From NCBI GenBank assembly GCA_023213395.1, contig CM041465.1:230027741-230091740 (forward strand): a stretch of 64,000 nt of DNA, in the 5' to 3' direction. This document shows, one piece after another, positions 21,780 through 33,229 of the stretch (its first letter is position 1; the number at the start of each line of letters is the position of its first letter). A program made the translations under genes and the position numbers. The DNA comes from Cycas panzhihuaensis. Its lineage: Eukaryota; Cycadophyta. The notes under the pieces are model-generated. The model saw only the letters and a program-made list of their open reading frames with translations, was not told where the DNA came from and ran no database searches.

Positions 21780-22724
21780 TTTTGGCATAATATCCTTTTC
21801 TATTACACATTTGGAACATAATTATTTGATTTCTAATCCAAGTATTAGGTTGGTTGGATTGTCTCTGATTACTGGATTTAGGTCTAGGTTGATTATTTTG
21901 GTCTTAGCCTTGAGACCGTTTTTGTTGGAGTTAAGGAGTCTGTTGACTAAGAGGATGTTGTCCTTGTTATCTACCTCTTCCTCTTCCACGAGAATTACCA
22001 CCTCTACGAGAGTATTGACCTTGATTTTTGGTATAACAAAGATCTTCTTCCACTTCAAAAGCAGCATGAATTAGATATGATATAGTGGTAAAGTTAGTAT
22101 CAAAGGTCTTATCAAATTCAATGAACTTATCAGCAAGATCCTCAAAGTTTAGGGTCTTCAAAGTGCCACTAAATTGAAAACTTCCCAATAAATTTTTATA
22201 ATCTAGGATATGGAGACATGACTAAAATAAGAAAGCCCATGTAATGCATTGAGTTTTAAAATCTTTATCAATGGCTTGCTTGATTGGAAGAAGGAGATTG
22301 ATTGTCTCACTTACATGTCCTTTCTGCATTTTCAATTTGTTCATCTTCAGTATTAAGTGAACAAATTCTAAGTCTGATTTAGTGTCAAAGTTCTTTTTAA
22401 GAACTTCAAGAACTTTCCATACTATATCATGTATAGCTTCATCAATGAGATTATGCAGGGAATAATCAGTGACAAGCAGTATCCCTATACGGATTTTATC
22501 ATCATCAAGTTCCCATTGGCATTTAGCTACAGCTTTAGTGGGAGCAGTTGGAGCACCTCCTCCTGAAGCAGCTGTGGTAGTAGTCGCAATGGTGGTGTAG
22601 GTTGTAAGTGATCTCTCCATAGACCTTCATACTTTACAACATTTTTTACACCAGTGAACCACATGTCCTAATTTTCTTTCCCTTTTAGAATGCAGTTCAC
22701 ATTTTGCTTAAACTGTGAATACAT
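21780..22724 (-). pseudogene. Copia gag of element K
   Basis: A minus-strand ATG at about 22724 opens MYSQFKQNVNCILKGKEN, then a stop, then MWFTGVKNVVKYEGLW, typical gag N-terminal spacing. The second frame (22620-22222) carries WELDDDKIRIGILLVTD and VHLILKMNKLKMQ. The next open piece, 22188-21967, ends in an RG-rich RRGGNSRGRGRGR. A decayed zinc knuckle (MCNRKGYYAKNYR) lies near 21815-21780. At least one frameshift and two stops are present. Confidence 0.8.
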
Positions 22725-24761
22725 GGTGTCTTTTTTGAAGGGAAGAAATGATCAAGGGACTATAAAATTGATGGTAATAAATGACTGATCACTATTTATA
22801 AATAGGAAATGTAACAAAGTAGTGTAGCAGAAGGAAGAAAAATTGAGAATGGTTGCTCAAAGATGAAGAGGGCAACTTAGAGAAAAGTCACCAACACTTA
22901 TGACAAATATTAACCTGACGTAGTAGGAATATAAGAAGCACTATGATAAAAATTGGCCACTAACACTTGTGGAAAATATTAACTTGATACAGCAAGAATA
23001 TGAGAAGCACTATGATTATGATTATACTATGGATCACTTTTTACAAATAAGTAAGTGATTAATATACAAGATTGTAGACCAATGTAGAAGTTGACATCAT
23101 TAGGTTTACACAACTTGAAACTCAAATGTAGGATGCGTAATCAACCCAATAACTTCTAACTTATGTCCAATGTTTAGTTGAGGTTGTTGAAGGGATGCCT
23201 AGGCTTCTAGTAGAATTAAGTTGGCCTTCACCCGCGATATCCACAATCATGCTTGGTGATGAAATCCAAGTCACAACAGAGCCCAGGTACTCCTAATCCT
23301 CACCCAGTTCACCAATGAGCAGCTATATACCTCCTCTAAAGAGTGGTACATGCATACCTATGGCTATGATGGATATTAGATCAAGTATATTTTAATCTTA
23401 TATTAAAGTTTTAGTTTTCCTAGTTGGTTATCAGGATGATCCCTGATTGAGGTATGATGATCTGGCTAACCAAACCTCACCAATATTCCAGTTTAGTCTA
23501 GTCCCAACTTGAAACCCACACCTCCTTTATGGCATGGCATTCTACCAACCAAGGTATCTCAACCTTGGTGAGTGTATGAACATGTACAAGATGGCAGAAA
23601 ATAGTGTACATGATGCATTTCATTTAGGAAGAGTGAAAAGATTATCAAATTGCATCAAATGTACATTTAACTGAAAATAGAATGCTTGCTTGGAGTGCTT
23701 TTAGAGTGCTTACTTAAAGTGTCTTTAGAGTGCTTGCTTTGAGTGATTTTAGAGTGCTAAAATGCAATACTAATAAGTAAGTGAGGACATTAGATATTTC
23801 TTTGATCTAGGTGTTTTTTTTTTTTCACTTTTACAATGGACATTTAAGCCTTATAAGAAGGAGGAAGAAATTTTCTTCACTTTTTTTTTTTTTTCGGTTA
23901 ATACAAAAGAAAGTAGTCTTCACTAAATTAGCAGTAACTTTCTCCCATGATGTCGAAATAGAGTGCCAATTTTTGTGTTGCAAACTAGACTTAGAGCTTC
24001 ATCTTTAGGAAGTAGAATTAGGTCCAAATGAGTTATGGAAAGTTTTTGGTAGCTCCACAAAGTTAGGAAATTATATTTTTCCAGAATTCTTATTAAAAAT
24101 AACTGTTGTTCACTAAAACAGTAATAACTTCCTCACATGACATCCAAATTACGTGCTAGTTTTTGTGTTGGAAAGTAGACTCAGAGCCTCATCGTTAAAA
24201 AATAGAATCACTTCAATTGGAGCTCTGTAGAAGATTTTGTAGACCTGTGAAATTCAGTAATCAAATTATACTTCTACAGAAAATTTAGCTTCCTAATATC
24301 TCATTAACACATGATATCATATGAAATTTCCATTATTTTTTGATTACTTGGATCCTAATATGCATAAGGTAAGAGCATACAATGATGGATATTTTAATAA
24401 ATTGAAATTATTTTTAAAAAAATGGGTAAAACCTCCTCTTACAATCATTCTTCTAAATGTTGAAAAGTTTTCGGCAGCATTTCCCCTTGTTAAATGGACA
24501 AAAAAAGGGGAAAGAAAAGGTAGAATGAGATAGCATAAATGGCCAGAAAAAGATTGGAATCCTTGGGCCTTACAACTCTTTGTATTATGCTTCCAAACTT
24601 GCAAAAGAGAAAGGAAAAGCAAATAATACAAAATATGCTATCATAATAACTTGAAAATATTTCTAAATTCACTGTCACAATTTCCTTCACCACATGGATT
24701 GTGGGGGAGAAGGAAGTGATGGCTTCATTACAAGTGTAAGTGAGGAATATAAAGTAAGTAA
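22725..24761 (-). other. Two-kilobase leader of element K rich in tandem duplications
   Basis: No coding is seen. It holds a 69-bp duplication (copies start at 22889 and 22958), three 24-bp units (23684, 23708, 23732, partial at 23756) and a diverged 190-bp duplication (CACTAAA at 23921 and 24111). Copia leaders are normally tens of bases, so this is an expansion or a captured sequence. Confidence 0.75.
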
Positions 24762-24773
24762 GCTCTGATACCA
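24762..24773 (-). promoter_or_regulatory. Primer-binding site of element K
   Basis: Perfect TGGTATCAGAGC on the minus strand, 2 bases from the LTR end at 24776. Confidence 0.95.
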
Positions 24774-24775
24774 CA

Positions 24776-25073
24776 TGAAAAGAGTGGATCTATCCTTCAT
24801 CTCCATGCACTAAACACAAAAGCAAATATGGGAGTAAGAGAGACTTGAGAGAAAGAAAGTAGCTCTCACGAAATAGGGAGGTAAGAATGAATCTCCTCCA
24901 TTGAACTTTTATTTTTATATTGAGAGAGAAAGCATTAAAGTTAGGTGAAATGAAATTATACATAATGCACATGAAAGTGCATTTCACTTAAGTGGTCTAA
25001 TTTAAAGTTCACTTAAGAACCTTTTTCAAAATAATCAACTAATGTAATGACCTTGTTTCATTAACCTTTTTCA
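24776..25073 (-). repeat. 5' LTR of element K (298 bp)
   Basis: It has the same length and termini as 17496-17793, with scattered substitutions by eye. Confidence 0.95.
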
Positions 25074-25078
25074 AGTAT

Positions 25079-26404
25079 AACCCTAAAACAGGGTTTTAAA
25101 ACCCAAGGAAATTTTTGGAAAGATGAAGGGATGCCTCATTATACTAACCAAAGATAAGATCTAGGTGGATAAATGCCTTGGTCACCATAGTTTTACCTCA
25201 CTAGTAGCCACTTTTATAAGTGAAGAAAGAAAGGAGGATTGCCCCCCCAAGGCCCTTCTCAACGAGGAGCTCATTGGGTTAAAAGAGAGTTGTCTGCAAG
25301 TTATAAGTGACACTTAAGGATGACATTAACTAGGTTGTTGGCTTCAATATTTTGGTCATAAGGGATATACCAAACATCAACCAGGAGAAACGAGCCAACA
25401 AGGATCTCATTGTCATAATTGAAGACCTTAACCTAGGGTAAAGCACTTAGTAGACTTAGGTCAATTGAGATACTATGATATGGGAGTCATAATGCAAGAT
25501 AATGGGGCTACCATGGAGATGAAGTATGTTAGGTAGGGCCTCGATGATGGCCATATACTCCACTTCATTATTTGTGGCTTTGGTTAAATAGATCCCAAAA
25601 AGCATAAGATCATACCTGGAAGGATCACAAATGATCTAAGTTATAGCAAAAGGCCTTGGGTTACCACAACTGTCTCCATCAATGTAGTTAAGTAAGGCCT
25701 TAGGGAAGGATGGTGGCTACAACTGTAAAATATAAATAAATGTGGCCCCTTTGTGGGGGAAAACATAAAGAGAGAAGAAACTTGGGTGAAGAATGACGAG
25801 CCCTGAAGTTTAAGACAATATAAAAATAACTCAGCAAGAGGATAAGAGAGACTCATGGATAGGTAACAAGGCTCACAAATGGTTTACCCATAGGAGGGAG
25901 AGGTGATGGCACAAGGAACTCATCAATTGGGCCCAAGGTTTATTAAAAACTTAATAGAAGGCTCAAAAAAGGGAGAAAAACTTTATTGGGTGATAAAAGG
26001 GCTAATATAGTTGTAAGAAGAGAGATCAATACCTTGATACAAAACTAAGGAGTATAGGCATTGATAGGATTTTAAACAAGTGAGTTTAGGGGAAAAAGGC
26101 CTCCGAAGAGAAAGGTGGAAATAATCAATATTATGCATAAAAAGATGAGAAAGTAATGCCAAGGAGTCGAAGAGGGCCTAGGTCCTTAGGAAGGTAGGAA
26201 TGGTCCAATAAATGCCAATATGATGGCTTGATTGAATTGGAAAATGGGCAAAGAGCTCCAGGGAGCTTATCAAGGGAGGTTGAATAAAAATAGATCAGTT
26301 AAGAATCCAAAATTTATTTTTAATGTTACCTGTTCAAGTTTCTTAGAGAATCCCTCTACCACCCCCTATTTCCCTTACCTTTACAAGCTCGCCGAGAAAG
26401 ATCC
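25079..26404 (-). mobile_element. Element J interior, between K and L
   Basis: Sequence contiguous with 17203-17495 after removal of K. It contains the terminal RNase H remnant (25695-25230) and its upstream region, including a GGGCCC block near 25945 that matches the beginning of the corresponding region in E (54418). L interrupts it at 26404. Confidence 0.75.
25230..25695 (-). pseudogene. Terminal RNase H of element J (extra, archaeal-like type)
   Basis: The minus-strand reading starts YIDGDSCGNPRPFAI and continues ATNNEVEYMAIIEALPNIL and HYDSHIIVSQLT. These are the first Asp block (here followed by CGNPGP-like residues), the catalytic Glu block and the second Asp block of type I RNase H. 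The spacing, and the NNEAEY and DSQLVVSQ words, are those of the additional RNase H known in Tat-lineage gypsy elements. Stops interrupt it after the first block and after SQLT. The same domain lies at the same relative place in element E (54778-55185). It would help remove RNA during cDNA synthesis; this copy is dead. Confidence 0.8.
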
Positions 26405-26777
26405 TGGGACATTTCTTCTCACCAATACTCTTGAGGTAGTAGAGAATTTGAGAATCACAGTAGCATCTTCTTATCCAATAGAGCAAATAAGTTAACCAAG
26501 AGTTTCATAGGAACACCAGAGTGCTAAATGATCATCAAAAGATAGAAAGTACTGCAGCACAATATTTATAAAATTTTCTATCAAGATAACCATAATTTAT
26601 AATTTATGATCCTTATGTAGACAAAATAGGGTCTTATACATGTAATCCCATTGGTGGCCTAAGCAGCCTTACATTCTATTGGGCGGCAACACCCATGCAT
26701 ACTATTGGCCTGCTAGATGGAACATACACAAAGTTCCATAGTGGTTTACATAACTTAGTTGGATAAGTTATATAACA
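26405..26777 (-). repeat. 3' LTR of element L (373 bp)
   Basis: It pairs with 32385-32757. The minus-strand PPT TGGGAGGGGACT lies at 26789-26778, immediately inside. Confidence 0.94.
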
Positions 26778-26784
26778 AGTCCCC

Positions 26785-26975
26785 TCCCATAAGATGTTAA
26801 GTCCTCAAGGCATGTGAGATGCAAGTGCTTTTTGACAAACTCATCAGACTCCCAAGTTGCTTCGTCAGAGGTGCAGCATGTCCACTATATCAAATATTCT
26901 GAAATAGACCGATTCCGGAGACGTTGTTGTCTAGTAGCCATGATACGTTCTGGAGGTATGGATAAGGTTTGATCT
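26785..26975 (-). pseudogene. Chromodomain at the integrase C-terminus of element L
   Basis: Minus strand reads IPPERIMATRQQRLRNRSIS, then EYLI, a stop, WTCCTSDEATWESDEFV. This matches the retrotransposon chromodomain pattern (P..IL..R....R....EYLVKWKG....ATWE....L). Such domains can bind histone marks and steer integration into heterochromatin. One stop replaces the K/Q before the Trp. The reading ends a few bases before the PPT, as in other chromoviruses. Confidence 0.85.
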
Positions 26976-27019
26976 TCATCCAAAATTAGAAGGGTTGTCT
27001 GGGAAGTATGGGTTTTGCT

Positions 27020-28010
27020 TAGACACTTCTAAAGATAGGAGACATGAAAAACATTATAGATGTTTGTGGTGGGAGGAAGGTCGAGAGTATATACAACTTC
27101 ACCAATACGTTTAAGGACTTTATAGGGGCCATAATATCAAGGGCTAAGTTTGTGGTTCTTATGATGGCAAAGGGATTGTTGCTTATAAGGTTGGAGATGA
27201 AGAAATACCAGATCCCCAATGTTGAAAGAGCGATTAGAGCGGTGGCGGTCTGCTAATTATTTCATTCGATTTTAGGCCATGGATAGGTTTTGTTTAAGGG
27301 TATGGAGAATTTGGTCCATATGCTGTAATTTTTGTTGTACTGCTATCATATGGAGGTTGGTAGCTAAGGTGTCGTGGGACAGTGGGGGATACCCATACAG
27401 AGCCAAAAATGGGGACATTCTAATGGTTGAATGGTGTGGGGAGTTGTACCAATACTTAGTTAGAGCTAGCCATGATGTCTATTTAAACTGGTGGTCAGAT
27501 GCAAAGCAATATAAGTAGGTCTCTAGAGTTTTGTTAAGGACCTCATACTGGCCATCGGTCTATGGATGGTATGCAGAACTCATGTTGAATGATGTACCTA
27601 ATGCGTAGAATAACTATTGCCAAAAGGAGCTAGTGAATTTAGGGTCGCGATTGCATACAATGGTGGATGGAAAACTGTGCAAATGAAATATTGTCTAGAT
27701 GTAGATGTCAGTGATGCATGGGGCTTTATAGGTTATATGGATGGGCAAGAAGTGGGCATATTTTATCAACTAATCTATGACTACTAAAATGGAGTCAGAT
27801 TTAGCAGATGGTGGTAGGCCTGTTATAAAGTCCATGGCAATATCTTTCCATTTACCTTGTGGGATGTGCAATGGTTGAAGGAGGTCCAGTTGGGGTTTTG
27901 TATCAGCTTTGGTACATTGGCATGTATCACATTCTGAGACAAAGGTAAGGATGGTGGATTTCATTTCTGGCCAAAAGAAGTCAGAACGAATCCTACAGTA
28001 AGTTTTATCA
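27020..28010 (-). pseudogene. Integrase of element L
   Basis: The HHCC finger is readable just before and in the open piece 27964-27770 (CDTCQCTKADTK), followed by WKDIAMDFITGLP with the first catalytic Asp. Further down come the second Asp (VCNRDPKF) and TDGQYEVLNKTLETYL with the Glu. The integrase C-terminal block (LSPXYYGPYKVLKRIGEVVYTLDLP) sits at about 27150-27040 with a stop inside. Several stops interrupt the chain. Confidence 0.85.
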
Positions 28011-28289
28011 AAACTAGAGTGGTCGCTAAGAGGGGAAGAATGATATTCTAATAAAATCCGTGGGATAAAAGTTGAGAGAGGATGTACAAATATGCAATTT
28101 TAGTATAAGAGAAGATTATTATGGATGGACCAATCCTTATGAGTATGGACCTTATTAGCCCAGTGCACAAAATCATGTTAGTTTTGGTTAGCCATAGCTA
28201 AATCCTGTAGCCATGTCAGCTGTGGGGAGGAAATGGCATAAATGGTGGGGTCCTCAATGTGACTGATGTTATAGCTAAGTGTAGGTGAA

Positions 28290-29560
28290 GGCAACCTTGA
28301 GAGAGCATCTGCCACAATGTTATCTTTCCCTTTTTTATATGTGATTGTAAAATCAAAAACTTGGAGGGACTCGACCCATTTCGCCTGCTCTTCTGAGAGG
28401 ACTGGTTGATCTAGTAAACGATGAAGGCCATGATGATCAGTGAGGGTAGTGAATTTAGAACCAAATAGATATTATTACTACTTGTCAACAGCATGGAGGA
28501 TGGCCTGCATTTATTTTTGATAGGTAGAAAGTCTACACTTATGATCTTTGAGTTTTTGACTTTTAAAGACAATGGGGTGGAAGTCTTGCACTAAGACCTC
28601 ACCCAATCCAAACCTAGAGGAATCACATTCTAATTGGAAAGGCCGAGAAAAGTCAGGGGAGGCCAAGACTAGGGTGGTTGTCATCTCCTTTAAATGGAGG
28701 AAGGCCTCATTAGCTAAGGGGGGCCACTAGAAGGAATCCTTTTGAAGTAAGTGGGTTAAGGGAGTGGTTAGGGTAGCATAATTTTGAACAAACGAACGAT
28801 AGAATCTGGTAAGTCCTAGGAAAGCCTATAATTAGGTCAGGGTTTTTGGGGTTGGCCAATTAGTAATGACATAGATTTTATCAGGATCCACCTAAACCCA
28901 TGCAAAGGATATAATATACCCAAGGTATTGTAATTCAGATTTCCTAAATTTACATTTGGAGAGCTTAGCATATAGTTTATTCTCAGCTAAGATTTGAAGG
29001 ACTGTTTCTAGATGTAGGATGTGGGCTAGCATGTTTGAGTTATAAATAAGAATATCATCGAAGAAGACGATGACAAATTTTCATAAGTATGGGGAAACAA
29101 TCTTGTTCATGAGGGCCTGAAAGGTGGCTGGAGCATTATATAGGCCAAAGGGGATGACTTGGAACTCAAAGTAGCCATGGTAGGTTCAGAAAGCTGTTTT
29201 ATGTTAATCCTCTGGCAAGATGGGGATTTGGTAATATCCTGACTGTAAATCAAGCTTGGTGAAAATTGTAGCGCCATGGATTTCATCTAACATGTCATCA
29301 ATTCATGGCATAGGAAACTTATTTTTTATGGTGATCTTATTGAGTGCACGATAATCAACACAAAGTCGGAAAGATCCATCCTTCTTGTGAACTAAAATGA
29401 TGGGTGTCACATATGGGCTTTTACTAGGTTGAATGATACCCATGTCCAACAATTCCCGTATAATTTTTTCGATTTCATTTTTTGAAAATAGGAATTTCTA
29501 TATGGTCAAAGGCTTATCGGGTCGTATGAACTTTGTAACTCAATAGTATGGTAAAAGCCT
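28290..29560 (-). pseudogene. Reverse transcriptase and RNase H of element L
   Basis: Minus-strand readings include FVIVFFDDILIYNSN (active-site block, usual YLDD, here FFDD) at about 29075. Then come KCKFRKSELQYLGYIIS and AFLGLTRFYRSFVQNY, the RT thumb. The RNase H follows: FQLECDSSRFGLGEVL (first Asp), LTDHHGLHRLL, and KGKDNIVADALSRLP at about 28300. Frame is kept for long stretches but stops occur about every 100-200 codons. Confidence 0.85.
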
Positions 29561-30009
29561 TGATCAGGTGGGAGGCTAGTAGGTAACGGAGCAAATACAT
29601 ATTGGTATCGATCTAATACTTATTGGATATCGGGGTGGATACCCGAGGGGGCCTCGATATGGTTAAGACAAACGATGTATTCGATGTTACTGTTGAGTTG
29701 GCGACACATTCATGAGGGTGAGATTACTTTGTTTGGGGGGGCTTGCAGCTTATAAAGTTTATAAGAGTGGCCCATGTAATCTTTGAACATAATGAAGGGG
29801 GTCGTGGGTGAGTTATTAGTGCTATAAGTCCCTAAAGTCTGGAGCCATTATACGCCAAGAATTACATCTGACCCACCTATGGACAAGGCATAAAAATCAG
29901 AGACAAGGGTATATAAGCCAATGTGGACCATGAGGTTTTTTATTAGTCCTGCATAATAGAGTATGTAATGACAGGTAAGAAGCAATTGAAGCCAGTTTTA
30001 GGTTCTATG

Positions 30010-30360
30010 TAAAGATTCAATTAGCGGGTAATGGACATGTCAATGAAATTTAGTGACGCACCACCGTCGATCAAAATGGTAATTGGGGTTTTCTTAAGTA
30101 TTCCTTTGACTCGAAGTGGTTCAAGACATGTAATGGAGGTAACTGTGGATAAGGAAACTTTAGGCTCAGAGTTTGGGGGTAACTCATTAGTAAGGTGGTC
30201 TTGGGGTTCATCATCATATTTATGCTTAGTCTCAGGGTCATCATCCAAGGGTAAGTCTGGGTCAATTGTGAAGACCATCTTCCTAGATTTGTAGATTCTA
30301 TTATGATCAGTGGTCCATTTTTTAGAACATTGCATACATAGACCAGCTTCTTGACGGCAT
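30010..30360 (-). pseudogene. Zinc knuckle and protease of element L
   Basis: CMQCSKKWTTDHN near 30340 is a decayed CCHC knuckle (usual C..C...W...H.C). The open frame 30335-30021 continues into VKGILKKTPITILIDGGASL, where IDGGASLNFI is the protease active site (usual DSGAT..FI). It would mature the gag-pol polyprotein. Confidence 0.85.
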
Positions 30361-30399
30361 TGTGCCTCTATAGGAGTGATGTGGATGGACTTCGACGAT

Positions 30400-31306
30400 G
30401 ATTCCTCAGTGTGCTACTTGAGAGATCTAACTGGGGTGTCCTCTGGATGTGGGTGTGATCGTGGTCTTTGGGACCAGGCCATATTAGCTTGTCAGGATCG
30501 TGAAAACCACATGGAGTCTCGTCTGAATGGAGGAGGTCTTTCTGTAGTAAATTCAGCTTCTACTACTTTAGCCATATTAATTGCATCCTTTAGAGTGGAT
30601 AGGGAGACTATCTTCAAGTGCATTTAGATACGTTCTTTAAGTTTGGGCACGTATGTATCTATCTTTGTCTGTTATCAAGTTGCTGATCAACTCGATTATG
30701 TAAAGATTGGAACTCATCCGTGTAAACTTCGATAAAGGATACTTGCTTCAAATGTGTTAGCTGTGTAAAGAAAGATTGACTCCAAGTGTCTTCATACTAC
30801 TCAAAAAAATAGGTAGAGAAGTGTGCCCAAGACTAGCTAGAGGGGTACTCCCATTTCCACCATCGGAACCAATGATGTGCCTTCCCATCTAAGTGAATGG
30901 AAGCAAATGTAAGTTGCTCATTCACTGACATTGGGTTGAGTGTAAAGTAAGACTCTAGTTTGCTAATCCAACTTCGTGCACTATCCTTCTTAAGATCTGG
31001 ATCAAATGTGGGTATGTTGATCTTATGATGGAATGGTTGTTGCTGAAGTGGAGGCAGAGGCATGATTTGTTGTTGTGTGGGGCCAACTTGTGGTGGAGGA
31101 GAGAAGCTGTTCAACCTCTTAATTACATCTTGGACATCAACATGAGATGCTAGGTTTTACAATTTTGAGCTAAATTCTACATGCATGGCAGTTACTTCAG
31201 TTTTAACCTCCTTGTGTATGTGGCCGAGATCCTCTATTTTATCATTAATTTTATAGACTTTGGTCTCGATTCTCAAGATTTTATTATTGTTGCTTTGAGG
31301 AGCCAT
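30400..31306 (-). pseudogene. gag of element L
   Basis: The minus-strand ATG at 31306 opens MAPQSNNNKILRIE, then a helical segment. After a stop the open frame 31114-30833 reads INIPTFDPDLKKDSARSWIS, then LESYFTLNPMSVNEQLTFAS and LDGKAHHWFRWW, the classical gypsy gag block (P.FDG..P..W....E.YF....T...K...A..HL...A..W...). The C-terminal half to about 30400 is broken. Confidence 0.85.
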
Positions 31307-32369
31307 GGAGAAAGGGCGTAAAGAGGTGGGAATAAGTAGAAAGAAGGGGAATGAACGAAGTGGGAAAGATCAAGAAAGAATGAGACATAAGAAAAAGGGG
31401 GTTGTTAAGGGAAAGAGGGGGGGTGAATAGGGAGATTGTGGGGTGTCTATAGCCTGTTGACCCCAAAGAAAGTTACATAAACAAGATATCAAGTTCATTC
31501 AAAGGTGCAAAAAGCTTGTTCAACTAGGGCATGTGAAGTGTAGGGGGGGGTGGTGGGACCCATTGGTGACTAGGTACTAAAAATTATAAAAATTTATAGT
31601 ATATCCCAATCTAGTGCAAATTGACCAAGACGATGTGCTAATCAAAATGAGGTATATATTAAAGTATCCTACCAACCACTAGACAAGGTGTGCTTGGTCT
31701 TATAGACCTGCTAATAAACTATAGAAGTTTGGGGTAGGAAGCTTCATGGTGCTAACCACTGACCACTGCACTACAAGACTTCAGCGGTTGATAGTTACCT
31801 ATGCTGGAAATGGATTGGGACCTGAAGGTGGGGTCCTCCTATATACCCGAAGGTACATGGAGCCACACTTCCGTAGCTAGGTTCTATCTAGGGATTATCT
31901 TAGGAGTGATATTCCAATCCTTCACATAAAGGGTAGGAGTGCCACTATGCGCTTAGCTAGAACGATAGATCCCTACGATATTAAAAGACCCCGAGTACAG
32001 GGTCTCTACCTAACTACTTAGGTAGCTACCCAATGGTGTTGTCTACCCAGGAAAGGAGGTGGGATGGAGAAAAAAGTAGTCGCCCAATGGTGTTATCTAC
32101 TCTTTAGATATAATTCAATGCAAGAATCAAAATATAGGAATGAAATTAAAACCAGATGAAAGATAAGGGATAAAGTACTAGAGTTACCTGGGAAAAGAAT
32201 TTCCCCTTTCTCCCAACTCTTGGACTATCTCGATACCATTCCTCAATCTCCATGGAGAGAGTACTAAGCGAAGGTCTTTCCTCGATCTCTACTAGGGCAG
32301 AGAGAGTACTCGATCTAATAGGGAAAAAAAAATTATGGTCTTTTGGGTAGCCTCCCACAATCGTGACAC
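31307..32369 (-). other. Leader of element L
   Basis: This non-coding 1.06-kb stretch lies between gag and PBS. I see no recognisable feature except a few short G-rich tracts (for example 31540-31550). Confidence 0.5.
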
Positions 32370-32381
32370 AGCTCTGATACC
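32370..32381 (-). promoter_or_regulatory. Primer-binding site of element L
   Basis: Minus-strand TGGTATCAGAGC, 3 bases from the LTR at 32385. Confidence 0.95.
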
Positions 32382-32384
32382 ACT

Positions 32385-32757
32385 TGGGACGTTTCTTCTC
32401 GCCAATACTCTTGAGATAGCAGAGAATTTGACAATCGCAGCAACATCTTCTTATCCAACAGAGCAAACAAGTTAACCAAGAGTTTCACAGGAACATCAAA
32501 GCGCTAAATGATCACCAAAAGATAGAAAGTAATGCAACACAATCTTTATAAAATGTTCTATTAAGATAACCATCATTTACAATTTATGACCCTTATATAG
32601 ACAAAATAGGGTCTTATACATGTAATCCCATTGGTGGCCTAAGCGACCTTACATTCTATTGGGTGGCAGCATCTATGCATACTATTGGCCCACTAGACAG
32701 CACATGCACAAAGTTCCATAGTGGTTTACATAACTTAGTCAGATAAGTTATGTAACA
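32385..32757 (-). repeat. 5' LTR of element L (373 bp)
   Basis: It has the same length as the left LTR. Differences by eye are scattered and mostly transitions. Confidence 0.94.
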
Positions 32758-33060
32758 GATCTAGCCATTGGATCACCACATAGGAGGAGTCTTCAAGATC
32801 TAAAGGATGTCAAGGCAGTAGTGAGGGTAGACTTAGTAAGTGAATGCTACCTTTGAGCTTATTTTTTATTTGTTTATATCCTTATGCTTTTTGGTAGTTG
32901 GGCAATGCTCATTTTAGGATTTTGGGTCCTAACAAGACATATTTGGGTTCCTTTAAGAGATTAGACTAGGGTTTTTAGGTGCCTTAGTCCTAATAGACCT
33001 ACTTTAGGTCCAAACAAAGGTAGTTTGGTATTACCTTTTACTTTTTAAGATAGGGATATT

Positions 33061-33140
33061 TGGTATTGTAGAGTTTTCTATAGTACCACATATATTGATG
33101 TGGTATTAGAGAAAAAACTATGGTATTTAGACTGCAAACC
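33061..33140 (+). promoter_or_regulatory. 20-bp phased GGTAYY array upstream of J's antisense gene
   Basis: GGTATTGTA, AGTACCACA, GGTATTAGA and GGTATTTAG begin at 33062, 33082, 33102 and 33122, exactly 20 bp apart. An AT-rich ATATTTTAAAAATC lies about 50 bp further on, as in the U3 of E's LTR (ATTTTTAAAAATTC after its own array). I infer a promoter module for the antisense gene that follows. Confidence 0.65.
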
Positions 33141-33229
33141 ACCTGTTTATTTGTGATACTATGAACTTTTCTTTAATACGAAGCCAGATTAATATATTTT
33201 AAAAATCTTTTCTCAAAACTTATCTTTTT

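Larger units (their letters stand above)
17496..25073 (-). mobile_element. Element K: Ty1/copia retrotransposon, TSD AGTAT
   Basis: Two 298-bp LTRs (17496-17793 and 24776-25073) with TGAAAA/TTTTCA ends flank gag, protease, integrase, RT and RNase H in copia order on the minus strand. AGTAT is duplicated at 17491-17495 and 25074-25078. It is inserted in element J. A 2-kb repetitive leader between PBS and gag makes it longer than an ordinary copia element. Confidence 0.96.
26405..32757 (-). mobile_element. Element L: Ty3/gypsy chromovirus, TSD GATCC/GATCT
   Basis: The 373-bp LTRs at 26405-26777 and 32385-32757 share ends TGGGACRTTTCTTCT and GTTATRTAACA. Inside, on the minus strand, gag, knuckle, protease, RT, RNase H, integrase and a C-terminal chromodomain follow in chromovirus order. 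The duplicated target is GATCC on the left and GATCT on the right, one base diverged. It is inserted in element J. Confidence 0.94.

Noticed and set aside
27019-27518. Plus-strand frames of 66-79 codons over element L
   Set aside because: They are antisense shadows of L's integrase.
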